Translations under genes and position numbers: made by a program
Origin: Chloroflexota bacterium
GTDB lineage: Bacteria > Chloroflexota > Dehalococcoidia > DSTF01 > RBG-16-68-14
NCBI GenBank assembly: GCA_022573935.1
Contig: JACZTE010000013.1
Location: 1 to 11,148 of the forward strand
Direction of reading: 5' to 3'
DNA: 11,148 bases
Notes under the pieces: model-generated
The model's input: only the letters and a program-made list of their open reading frames with translations
The model's database searches: none
What the model was told of the DNA's origin: nothing
Part shown: piece after piece, positions 1-6,747 of the stretch
How the letters are laid out: every line of letters begins with the position of its first letter
Position numbering within the stretch: position 1 is the stretch's first letter

Positions 1-174
1 TCGGCGTGGCGGTCAGCGTGGCCGTCGGCGTGCTCGTTAGCGTGGCCGTCGGCGTGCTCGTTAGCGTGGCCGTCGGTGTGCTCGTTAGCGTAGCCGTCGG
101 CGTGCTCGTTAGCGTGGCGGTCGGCGTGGCGGTGGACGTGGCCGTCGGCGTGGGTGTGAGCGTCGGCGTCGCCT
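1..174 (-). repeat. 24-bp tandem repeats coding a TATLTSTP linker
   Basis: Four near-identical 24-bp units lie at 16-39, 40-63, 64-87 and 88-111. On the plus strand the unit reads gcgtggccgtcg followed by gcgtgctcgtta. Units three and four each differ from the first by one base. Degenerate Thr/Pro coding sequence flanks them on both sides, to about 174 and to base 1. The unit is a multiple of three, so copy-number change would alter linker length without shifting the frame. The valine-rich reading on the opposite strand is only the shadow of this repeat. Confidence 0.9.
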
Positions 175-826
175 TTTTCGCGTCGCAATCCGGCCCTTCG
201 ATCATCCCATAGATGTTGCCGTTACCCACCTTGAATACGATCAATATATCGGTTGCCGGGAAGTTGTTGCTCAGCGTGTAGGTAAAGTTGCCGGCGACGA
301 AGTCCACAATCTCACTCATGTCATTGAACTTCACCCCTGAGACGCCGGTCGTGGGGTCTTTCTCGACGAGATTGATGACATTCGTCTCGGTGGAGCTCCC
401 TCCTACGTACGCGTCGATGGCGTTGGGCTGGCATAGCGAAAACACCATGTGACTAAGCCCGCAACCCTGCCCGTTCACATCCATGACTTCGTAAATCCAA
501 TCGTAGTTGGCTCCGTTGAGGAAGACACCTTTGAGCCGGATCTGGAAGACGCAGGTTTGGCTGCCAAAGGTCCCTTCGAAGACCCGGGCCTCGCCCCCTG
601 CGATCTTCTGGGTTGTGGTCGGCGCGGGCTTATCGAGGGTCGCAACCGCGGTGGCGGTCAGTTGGACACTGGGTACCGGGGTGGGGCCGGTAGCCTGAAC
701 GGTGCTGTCGTTCGGCGCAAGGGCGATCGCCAAGAGCACGGTGAGGACGAGGAGGCCCAAGCCTAGGGCAACGAGGGGCACAGTACGCCCCCACTGGGCC
801 CGCTCTTCGCGGAATTTTCGACCCAC
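1..826 (-). CDS. Membrane-anchored surface protein with Thr/Pro repeat linker (3' end off window)
   Basis: I do not recognise the family. Reading leftwards from a GTG at 826-824, the frame stays open to the window edge (275 codons). The only in-frame upstream codons before a TGA at 838-836 are not starts, and GAGGGAG lies about 4 bases before the GTG. A charged N-terminus (VGRKFREERAQWGR) is followed by a hydrophobic segment at about residues 15-36, which is either a signal anchor or an uncleaved signal peptide. After a short Thr/Pro spacer comes a globular region of about 150 residues containing Cys in SQTCVF, QGCGLSHMVFSLC and EGPDC, which may pair once exported. From there on the protein becomes a TATLTSTP repeat linker. 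Such linkers usually join an exported domain to a wall or membrane anchor, or to another domain that would lie beyond base 1. The function is unknown; an extracytoplasmic location is inferred from the architecture. Confidence 0.8.
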   Translation of the reverse strand, partial: MGRKFREERAQWGRTVPLVALGLGLLVLTVLLAIALAPNDSTVQATGPTPVPSVQLTATAVATLDKPAPTTTQKIAGGEARVFEGTFGSQTCVFQIRLKGVFLNGANYDWIYEVMDVNGQGCGLSHMVFSLCQPNAIDAYVGGSSTETNVINLVEKDPTTGVSGVKFNDMSEIVDFVAGNFTYTLSNNFPATDILIVFKVGNGNIYGMIEGPDCDAKKATPTLTPTPTATSTATPTATLTSTPTATLTSTPTATLTSTPTATLTSTPTATLTATP

Positions 827-958
827 AGCACTCCCTCAGGCAGGGCCTGAAGCTCGCTTCTCTGCCTCGCGCACGGATACCAGAAATTCCGTACGGAGAC
901 ACTGCTCAGCGCCTAAGTCGGCGGGGGGACACTAGGACTAAGCCACCAGTCAAGGCGC

Positions 959-987
959 ATTCAACCACAACTGGGAAGAGATGTCAA
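959..987 (-). promoter_or_regulatory. Candidate sigma70-type promoter for the 826-1 gene
   Basis: On the minus strand a perfect TTGACA (987-982) is followed after 17 bases by TTGAAT (964-959), four of six matches to TATAAT. This predicts a leader of about 125 nt before the GTG at 826. Within that leader is a 10-bp perfect palindrome, TCCGTACGGA (888-897), which could be an operator or a chance match. The 827-1064 gap holds no other convincing element, and I see no clear terminator for the gene ending at 1065. Confidence 0.5.
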
Positions 988-1064
988 GTAAAAACTGCGG
1001 AAATTACGCGAAACGGAATTTAGTGAACTATCGAACTGGTATAGAGATGAGGCTTGCGCGCTCT

Positions 1065-2285
1065 TTAGGGTGCGGCGTCACCACCGCGACGGCGCATCGA
1101 CAAGCCGATGCCGCCGCCGATGACCAAGAGTGCGACTACACCGATGGCGGGCCCAAGGATCAGCCAAGGCAAGCCATCGCCGCCCAGCAGCTCTACGGAG
1201 GCGCCCTGGCGGGTGTGCGGTATCTTCGGGACGGTGAAGTTGAGATCGCAGGGGTTGATGTCGTCCAGAGCCAAGGTTGTCGGGTCGCTCAACTCCAGCC
1301 TAGCCTCCCCTTCGCCACTGGCCTTGAAGAAGACCCGCGCCAGCAGCCCCGATCCAGACGCGCCGGCCGGCGCGCCCACGCAGTACGCCCCCAGAACTCT
1401 GGTGACACAGAAGAGGCTGAGCTTGCCATCTGTGGCGATAGCATCTGGACAGCTGATGTTTTGGCGCTCGCCGGTGGCGAGGAACAGCCCCGCGTCCTCG
1501 ACTCGCTCGTAGCTCATCAGCTCGGGATCGTACGAGATAGCGAAGTCGAAAGCGGCCAGGTGCTCCACGTTCTCTACCAGTAGCTCCACGGCGAACTCCT
1601 CGCCCGCCTCGATCGGTTCGGTGGGCGCGTCGATTTTCACCAGGGCGGGCTCCTCCTGGACTGTGTGGCCTTCGCGGGTGATCATTACCGTGCTGGTCTC
1701 GATGCCGTGGGCAATCTCATCCCCAATGACTTGACCGCACGGCTCCACGTCATCCGAGACCAGAGCGGTCGCCACCAGGTCGAACTTCGCCTCGCCTGCG
1801 CTGCTGCTGTTGAAGAAGAGACGCACCAGCAGCCCTGAGCCCGACGCGCCCGACGCTCCGCCCGCGCACACCGGCTGCCCGCCGGTCTCGCAACTGAAGG
1901 CAACGGTACCGTCATCAACCACGGGATCGTCGCAGGTCACGTCTCCGCGATCGCTCGAATCGAGGAGCGTTCCCAACTCTTCCGCCCGCTGGTAGCTGAC
2001 CTGCTCCGGATCGTACGTGATGGTGAATGCAAAGCCAGCCAACTGCTCCACGTCTTCGGCCAGCACCTCCACAACGAACTCCTCGCCTACCTGCGCAAGC
2101 CGGACCGGCGGCGAGACCACGACGCTGGGGCCCGCCTCGTCGGTAGTATCCTCTGGCGTCGGCTCGGCTGTCGGCTCGGGCGTCTCCTGTGCGCGGGTTG
2201 GGGAGGCGATCGCGAGAGCGAGGAGCACCGCGAGGGCAAGCAGGCCAACCAGCCGCCCCGCTAAGCGAATCTTACGAATCGTCAC
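1065..2285 (-). CDS. Exported protein with two cohesin-like domains and C-terminal membrane anchor
   Basis: The protein has 406 residues with a GTG start, preceded by GGAAG at about 8 bases. Residues 1-32 form a signal peptide (IRKIRLAGR, then a Leu/Ala-rich core, with likely cleavage near TRA). A Thr/Pro/Glu linker follows. Two homologous domains then cover about 53-205 and 214-365. Each shows the cohesin pattern: a V-G-E-E-F or A-G-E-E-F strand, 'AFxxTYDPE' or 'FAISYDPE', and 'GASGSGLLxRxFF'. Each repeat carries four Cys in matching places (118, 132, 140, 183 and 279, 293, 302, 346), unlike classical clostridial cohesins as I know them, which suggests disulfides. A membrane helix at about 373-396 followed by RRR anchors the C-terminus with the domains outside. 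Cohesins bind dockerins in cellulosomes, but cohesin-like modules are also common in non-cellulosomal bacterial surface proteins. No dockerin is seen in this window, so the partner is unknown. Confidence 0.85.
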   Translation of the reverse strand: MTIRKIRLAGRLVGLLALAVLLALAIASPTRAQETPEPTAEPTPEDTTDEAGPSVVVSPPVRLAQVGEEFVVEVLAEDVEQLAGFAFTITYDPEQVSYQRAEELGTLLDSSDRGDVTCDDPVVDDGTVAFSCETGGQPVCAGGASGASGSGLLVRLFFNSSSAGEAKFDLVATALVSDDVEPCGQVIGDEIAHGIETSTVMITREGHTVQEEPALVKIDAPTEPIEAGEEFAVELLVENVEHLAAFDFAISYDPELMSYERVEDAGLFLATGERQNISCPDAIATDGKLSLFCVTRVLGAYCVGAPAGASGSGLLARVFFKASGEGEARLELSDPTTLALDDINPCDLNFTVPKIPHTRQGASVELLGGDGLPWLILGPAIGVVALLVIGGGIGLSMRRRGGDAAP

Positions 2286-2308
2286 GCGTGTGCTTCCATT
2301 CAGGCTCG

Positions 2309-2337
2309 ATTATACAACGCAGAACACCTTACGTCTC
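2309..2337 (-). promoter_or_regulatory. Candidate promoter for the cohesin-domain gene
   Basis: A perfect TATAAT lies at 2314-2309 on the minus strand, 24 bases upstream of the GTG start. The matching -35 position (2337-2332, GAGACG, 17-bp spacer) is poor, with only three of six matches. It sits in the 69-bp gap after the ketosynthase gene, so it would let the cohesin gene be expressed apart from the operon upstream. Confidence 0.5.
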
Positions 2338-2354
2338 TAACAGGTGAGCCTCCC

Positions 2355-3563
2355 TCAAGCTTGCTCCGGCGACGAGAGCACCAGCACGACGTTGTTACCG
2401 CCGAAGGCGAAGGAGTTCGATACGACGTGCCGCAACCGCACGCCCTCTCGCGCCTTGTTCGGGACGAAATCGAACCCTTCATAACCCTCGATAGCCTGCC
2501 GCCAACCGATGGTAGGAGGCAGAAAGCCCTCTCGCAGGGCGAGGGCGCAGATGATTACTTCGGCTGCGCCGCTGGCGCCAAAGGCGTGGCCGAGCATCGC
2601 CTTCGTCGAGGAGATCGGCAGCTCGCGCGTCCGCGGGCCGAAGACGCTCACCAACGCCGCCAGCTCCGCCGGGTCGTTCTGCGCAGTGCCAGTGCCATGC
2701 GCGTTCACGTAGTCGATCGCGTCCGGCGTCAACCCAGCGTCGGCCAGCGCCCGGCGCAAGGCGAGCGCAGCGCCTGCGCCCTCGCCATCGGGCCGTACGA
2801 CGTGGACGGCATCGGCGCTAGCGCCGGAGCCGGCCAGGCGGGCGTACGGGCGAACGCCTCGCCTCTCGACGCGTTCGCTCCCCTCCAGCACTACGAAGGC
2901 GGCCATCTCCGAGAGGAGAATGCCATCGCGATTGGCGTCGAAGGGGCGGCAGTCGGTATGGGAAACGGCCCGCAGCGCCTCGAAGCCAGAGATGGACATG
3001 CGGCTCAGCACCTCAACGCCGCCGGCAATGGCAAGCTCTGCCCGGCCGGCGCGGATCAGATCGGCGGCGACCGCGATCGCCTGAGCGCCGGCGGCGCAGG
3101 CGTTCACGAAGCTGACCTGCCGGCCTCGCAGCCCCAGGCGCCTGGTTAGTTTGCTGGTAATCGTGTTGGGCGGCCTCAAGGGATCGGTAATATCGAGCGG
3201 CAGTTCAGCTTCCGGCGGGCCCAGACTCAGCTCCGACGCCCGCATCTCGCCCGAGCCCGAGCCGAGCGCGAGCGTCGCGTCCTCGGGCAGCGCGGCTGGA
3301 TCGAGCCCGGCGTCGGCCAGCGCCTCGCGACAGGCATGGAGGGCGAACGCGAGACAGCGCTCCTCTGTGAGATCAGTGTCGTTGTTGGCCAGCGCCTCGA
3401 CATCGACTTCGCCCCCGCGACCAATGCGAAACTGGGAGACATCGAACCCCTGCAGCCCGGCCAGCCCGCAGCGGCCGGCCCGCAGCCCGGCCAGGAAGTC
3501 CTTCCGCCCCACGGCGATGGGCGAGACGATGCCCAGACCGGTGATGTACGCCTCGCGGGTCAC
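2355..3563 (-). CDS. Beta-ketoacyl-ACP synthase, FabF/KS-alpha type, catalytic residues intact
   Basis: The protein has 402 residues, normal for the KAS II family. It catalyses decarboxylative Claisen condensation of an acyl group held on its Cys with malonyl-ACP. The N-terminus TREAYITGLGIVSPIAVG is the typical first strand of the thiolase fold. The active-site Cys156 lies in VNACAAGAQAI, His289 in NAHGTGT, Lys321 in SSTKAMLGH and His326 in the same stretch. The late loop SFAFGGNN corresponds to the GFGGxN gate. The start is GTG and overlaps the TGA of the preceding gene by 4 bases (3560-3563), indicating translational coupling. Standing directly behind an ACP and a catalytically dead paralogue, it is better read as the active half of a KS heterodimer in a dedicated fatty-acyl or polyketide route than as the housekeeping fabF, though the product cannot be read from the sequence. 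Confidence 0.9.
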   Translation of the reverse strand: MTREAYITGLGIVSPIAVGRKDFLAGLRAGRCGLAGLQGFDVSQFRIGRGGEVDVEALANNDTDLTEERCLAFALHACREALADAGLDPAALPEDATLALGSGSGEMRASELSLGPPEAELPLDITDPLRPPNTITSKLTRRLGLRGRQVSFVNACAAGAQAIAVAADLIRAGRAELAIAGGVEVLSRMSISGFEALRAVSHTDCRPFDANRDGILLSEMAAFVVLEGSERVERRGVRPYARLAGSGASADAVHVVRPDGEGAGAALALRRALADAGLTPDAIDYVNAHGTGTAQNDPAELAALVSVFGPRTRELPISSTKAMLGHAFGASGAAEVIICALALREGFLPPTIGWRQAIEGYEGFDFVPNKAREGVRLRHVVSNSFAFGGNNVVLVLSSPEQA

Positions 3564-4659
3564 GATGTCAGCACCCGCAGCACCAGGCTGGTTACCGCGC
3601 CTCCCGATTCGAACGCATTGACCAGCGCGACGTTTTCGCCGTCCGCTTCCAGCTTGGCCAACGTCGCCAGGAGGCTCAGGCCGGCGGCTGCGCCAAGCGC
3701 TTCCCCCATGAGCCGCTTCGGGCGAAGCAGCGTCAGCGAGTCGAAGCTTGCCCCGAAGACGGTACGCAAGGCGGCCAGCTCTCCCGCTTCCGCGGCATCA
3801 TCCCCCGCAGCCAGCGCGACCGCGCTCACCCCCTCCGGGGCGACCGCGGCTTCGGCCAGCGCGTTTCGCATGGCACAAGCGAAGACGCACCCCTCCTCGT
3901 CGTCGCTCCAGGGCAGCGAGATCTCCTGCGGCTCGGAGGCGGCGCCGACGCCCAGCAGCTCGGCTAGAGGCGTCGCGCCGCGCTCCTCCGCATGGTCGCG
4001 CGTCTCCAGCACGACGAAGGCGGCGGCCTGAGCCAGGAGCGCCCGCTCGGCCCCAGAGCCTGCCGCGAGTACGCGATGGTAGCGCATGCTCTTCGGCGAC
4101 TGGTACTCGCGCCGCCGGCAACGACGGTGTGCTCGCGCCCGAACCGCACCCAGTCGAGCGCCAACTCGAACGGGCTGCTGCCGCCCAGCACGGCGGTGCT
4201 CCCCCGCAAGCGCAGGGCGATCCCCGCGCGGCTGGCCGGCATGTTGAGCACGGTATCGACGAAGCGGGCCGGGCGGGCCGCTCTGGGCCCACGAAACCAC
4301 AGCTGCTCCAGATAGCTCTCCACCGCCGCCGACGGGCCAAAGACAGTGTTCATCACCAAGCCGACGTCGTCCAGGGGCGCGCCTTCCGGCGCGATGCCCG
4401 CCTCGTCCATCGCCTCCTTGGCAGCGGCGAGGGCGAGGGCGCTCAGTAGTTCGGCTTCTCGACCCGAGGCGAAGGGCGTGAGCGCCTCCGGGTTAGACAG
4501 GCGATAGCAGAGGATAGGATCATCCAGCAGCGCGCCGGGAAAGGGGCCTGAGGAGGCGGCGTCACCGGCGCGCACCGCCGCTGCGAAGGTCGGCCAATCG
4601 CAGCCCAGGGGCGAGAGGACGCCCCTGCCGGTGATGACCACGCGCTGATTCGTGTTCAC
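3560..4659 (-). pseudogene. Degenerate ketosynthase (chain-length-factor-like), single-base frameshift
   Basis: Two reading frames join into one ketosynthase-like protein of about 366 residues. The first half starts at the GTG at 4659 (NTNQRVVITGRGVLSPLG) and runs in frame to VVAGGA near 4110. The homology then continues in the other frame from EYQSPKSM at about 4108 through QAAAFVVLE to the TGA at 3562-3560. Adding one base at 4105-4120 would restore the family motif AGGAE. The active-site Cys is replaced by Val157 (GSTAVLGG). The NAHGTGT region has become ALAAGDDA and the KxxLGH region PKRLMGEA, so both His are gone while the Lys remains. This is the pattern of chain-length factors (KS-beta), which pair with an active KS. 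It starts inside the ACP stop (GTGA, 4656-4659) and ends inside the next start (3560-3563). Coding features are conserved on both sides of the break, so a sequencing or assembly indel is at least as likely as real gene death. Confidence 0.82.
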
Positions 4660-4961
4660 GACGGTTCACGCTGCTCTTTCAGCAGCCGCTCGAGCAGCGT
4701 CATCATCGCTCGCACCGTGCGGATCTCGGTTGGGTCGATCTCTGCCGGCAGCACCAGATCGAATACCTCCTCCAACTCGGTCGCTATCTCCACCGCGTCC
4801 AACGAGTCGAGGCCGAGCGACTCCTCCCCTTCGTCCAGGCTCGAGAGCGGAAAGTCGCTGTCGATCTCCTGCCAGCTCAGCGATCGATCACGCGGCGAGC
4901 GCATGTAGACATCGGCGACGATCTCCTTGACGCGCTGTTCGCTGAGAGCGGGGGTAGACAC
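4656..4961 (-). CDS. Acyl carrier protein
   Basis: This is a 101-residue carrier protein that would hold acyl intermediates on a 4'-phosphopantetheine arm. The attachment site is Ser53 in LGLDSLDAVEIATELEEVFDL, the standard D-S-L motif at the start of helix II. The region after it (VLPAEIDPTEIRTVRAMMTLLERLL) fits helices III and IV. It is longer than the usual ~80-residue housekeeping ACP, with an acidic insert before the motif (DSDFPLSSLDEGEES). The GTG start at 4961 has an excellent ribosome site, AGGAGGG at 4974-4968, six bases away. It is the first gene of the ACP, KS-beta, KS-alpha operon, and its stop overlaps the next start by 4 bases, consistent with a dedicated carrier for those synthases. 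Confidence 0.9.
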   Translation of the reverse strand: MSTPALSEQRVKEIVADVYMRSPRDRSLSWQEIDSDFPLSSLDEGEESLGLDSLDAVEIATELEEVFDLVLPAEIDPTEIRTVRAMMTLLERLLKEQREPS

Positions 4962-4978
4962 GGAACGCCCTCCTATGC

Positions 4979-5005
4979 TGGCGCTGTGGGTAATGGCGCT
5001 GTGGG
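4979..5005. repeat. Two direct repeats of TGGCGCTGTGGG
   Basis: A perfect 12-bp repeat occurs at 4979-4990 and 4994-5005, a period of 15 bases, just upstream of the ACP ribosome site and inside the divergent intergenic region. Tandem half-sites like this can bind a regulator on one face of the helix only if the period is near 10-11 or 21, so a regulatory role is uncertain. Confidence 0.6.
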
Positions 5006-5027
5006 CTCCACGTTATCAGATGGAGCC
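5004..5027. other. Hairpin in the divergent intergenic region
   Basis: The sequence GGCTCCA (5004-5010) pairs with TGGAGCC (5021-5027) around a 10-base loop. On the minus strand it would lie in the 5' leader of the ACP operon if transcription starts upstream of it; on the plus strand it precedes the 5163 promoter. There is no T-tract, so it is not a classical terminator. I found no convincing minus-strand promoter between 4962 and 5100. Confidence 0.45.
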
Positions 5028-5089
5028 TTCGCGCGGGAGACGGTGGGCAAAGTTAATTGACCGATTACCTGTCGTTTTTTAGCCAGGAA

Positions 5090-5098
5090 TGGTACAAT
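5090..5098 (+). promoter_or_regulatory. Extended -10 promoter for the mau-like operon
   Basis: TGGTACAAT matches the extended -10 pattern TGnTAnnnT, with TACAAT at 5093-5098. No -35 is present at 17 bases; a TTGACC at 5057-5062 is 30 bases away and too far. Extended -10 promoters often do without a -35. Transcription would begin near 5105, leaving a leader of about 58 nt before the ATG at 5163. Confidence 0.6.
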
Positions 5099-5162
5099 AG
5101 CCCCAACCTAATCCCCGCACTTAGGATGCATGTTGGCGCCTGTCGCCATTGGAGGTGGATCG

Positions 5163-6065
5163 ATGTCTTGTACACGACGGGGGTTCTTAAAGACAATCGC
5201 CGCAGCGATGGTGGGCCTGGGGCTAACCCGGCTGGAACCACTCCGCGCCTTTGCCGTCTCAAGCGTGAACTCGCCGGAGGGAGGCGGCCTGGGCGGCCCA
5301 CCCGCCGGCCCTTACAGCATCGATAGCCTGCGCGCGCGGGCCGTGGACTCGGCCCGCTGGCTGGGCGAAGAGGCACTGGCCGCTGAGCTCAGCGACGTCT
5401 GTTGCTGGGCGCCGGCCGCCACCGCCATCCGCCGCCTACCGCTGGAGGCCCAGCTTCGGAGTGGCCAGTATTTCTTCCGCGACTTCCCCGGCGGCGACCA
5501 GCTGGCCCAGATCCTCCAGTACACGAACAACACCGCCTGGCGCAGGCCGCGCTTCAACTTCGACGCGGACGACCTGGTAGCACAGCACTACGCGCTCCTC
5601 CGGCGGCCGCAGTCCGGCCTGCGAACGGAGGCGCTCACGCCCGCGCAGCTCAGGAGCAGCGCCAGCACAGCACAGCTCGACCTGGTGCTGGACCGCGCAA
5701 CGGGCGACCGGCTGTCGAAGCAGGCCGACCGGGCGGAGCCGATGTGGGCCGCCCTCTCCATCTTCACCGGTATGATGTTGGACCCGACCGACGACCTCTC
5801 GCGAAGGCTCCGGCCCCAGCTTTCGCTGAGACGGGCAACGGACCGTTCGCTCGCACGCACAGCGGCCGTTCGCTACAACCAGATCGTCATCGGCTCCATC
5901 CAACGCGCCATCTGGGCGGACGAGCTGAACGGCGAAAATCCAACCCTTCCTCTCCTACAGCTTAGCGCCGCGGGCTATCTGCCTCTCGGCGAAGCGGATG
6001 GCCGCTTCCTGCTGCTACGCGTTGGGGGAAGCAGCCTGCTCGGCTACCAGTCGGAGAGCGCATAG
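5163..6065 (+). CDS. Tat-exported protein of unknown function, first gene of mau-like operon
   Basis: The protein has 300 residues. I chose ATG 5163 over the earlier in-frame ATG at 5130 because GGAGG (5151-5155) lies at the right distance and the protein then opens with a proper Tat signal: TRRGFLK (residues 4-10) followed by a hydrophobic stretch to about 21. The mature part begins with a Gly/Pro-rich segment (about 39-50). It is otherwise mostly polar and Arg-rich, with no membrane helix and no haem motif (CxxCH). A vicinal Cys pair, Cys80-Cys81, stands in SDVCCWAPAATAIRRLP. I do not recognise a family. It is followed after 19 bases by the MauE-like gene, so it is probably co-transcribed. 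Tat export implies folding or cofactor insertion before export, and the two Cys could be substrates of the thiol machinery encoded next to it. Confidence 0.85.
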   Translation: MSCTRRGFLKTIAAAMVGLGLTRLEPLRAFAVSSVNSPEGGGLGGPPAGPYSIDSLRARAVDSARWLGEEALAAELSDVCCWAPAATAIRRLPLEAQLRSGQYFFRDFPGGDQLAQILQYTNNTAWRRPRFNFDADDLVAQHYALLRRPQSGLRTEALTPAQLRSSASTAQLDLVLDRATGDRLSKQADRAEPMWAALSIFTGMMLDPTDDLSRRLRPQLSLRRATDRSLARTAAVRYNQIVIGSIQRAIWADELNGENPTLPLLQLSAAGYLPLGEADGRFLLLRVGGSSLLGYQSESA

Positions 6066-6084
6066 CGAGGCCTAGAGCACGAGC

Positions 6085-6747
6085 ATGACACCATTACTCG
6101 ATGCGCTCGATCAGCACCACGCTCAGCTCCTGCTTCGGCTGGTGCTGGGCGGACTGTTGCTGCTGGCCGGCATCACCAAGCTGGCCGACCGGCCGGGCTT
6201 TCGCCAGGCCGTCGCCGAGTATGAGATCCTCCCTGAACGGCTGCAGCGCCCCTTCGCCACGCTGCTTCCCTGGCTCGAGACGACGCTAGGCGTGCTGTTG
6301 CTGCTGGGACTGGGCACCGCCATCGCCGCCTCGTTGGCAACACCGCTCTTCCTCAGCTTCGCCATCGCCATCGGCGTCAACCTGTTGCGCGGGCGAGACT
6401 TTGACTGCCATTGCTTCGGCTCCGTCCAGTCCGAACAGATCGGCTGGCCCGCGTTGCTACGCTCGACCGCGCTCGTCCTCGCAGCGCTCGTTGTCGCGAT
6501 CGGGGCAAGCCCCTTCGGCGCGCTCGATGCCGTCGTGCTGGGCTCGACGGATGGGCTGCCGCCGGTGGCCGAGGTGATCCCGGTCGTCTTCCTAGCAGCG
6601 GTCGTCTTCGACGTGCTTATTCTGTTGCCGGAGACGCTCGCCTTCCGCGCCATCTTCGCCCGGGTGGACCGGGTCCGCATTACGGGCAGCGGGACCAACG
6701 GCCACCATCCAAACGCACCAACGCTAGAGACGGAAAGCGCAACATGA
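6085..6747 (+). CDS. MauE-like integral membrane protein (DoxX/MauE family)
   Basis: The protein has 220 residues. The helix starting 'LRLVLGGLLLLAGITKLADRPGFRQAVAEYEILPERL' in outline is the typical MauE/DoxX opening (about residues 17-52). Membrane helices are visible at about 15-34, 57-76, 78-100, 123-141 and 163-184. A C-x-C pair (Cys108-His-Cys110 in GRDFDCHCFG) sits right after a helix, as in MauE proteins. MauE is required, with MauD, for methylamine dehydrogenase light chain to accumulate, presumably by supporting its disulfide formation. The last ~30 residues are a polar cytoplasmic-type tail. The stop overlaps the next start at ATGA (6744-6747), so it is coupled to the MauD-like gene. 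It is a family member by motif and topology; the substrate is inferred from the neighbours. Confidence 0.8.
   Translation: MTPLLDALDQHHAQLLLRLVLGGLLLLAGITKLADRPGFRQAVAEYEILPERLQRPFATLLPWLETTLGVLLLLGLGTAIAASLATPLFLSFAIAIGVNLLRGRDFDCHCFGSVQSEQIGWPALLRSTALVLAALVVAIGASPFGALDAVVLGSTDGLPPVAEVIPVVFLAAVVFDVLILLPETLAFRAIFARVDRVRITGSGTNGHHPNAPTLETESAT

Noticed and set aside
1..174. CRISPR array
   Set aside because: The units are directly adjacent with no unique spacers, in frame with a coding sequence.
6..212. Val-rich open frame (repeated VAVGVLVS) on the plus strand
   Set aside because: It is the reverse-strand shadow of the Thr/Pro linker; the minus frame extends into a globular exported domain with a proper start and ribosome site.
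981..1583. Plus-strand frames opposite the cohesin and ketosynthase genes, including those at 2361-3149 and 3748-4449
   Set aside because: They are Arg/Pro/Ala-rich shadows typical of GC-rich DNA, with no domain and no ribosome site, lying opposite well-supported genes.
4105..4120. Programmed ribosomal frameshift joining the two halves of the ketosynthase-like gene
   Set aside because: No slippery heptamer or downstream structure is evident at the switch; an indel explains it more simply.
5057..5098. TTGACC with TACAAT as a standard two-box promoter
   Set aside because: The gap is 30 bases; the extended -10 alone is the better reading.
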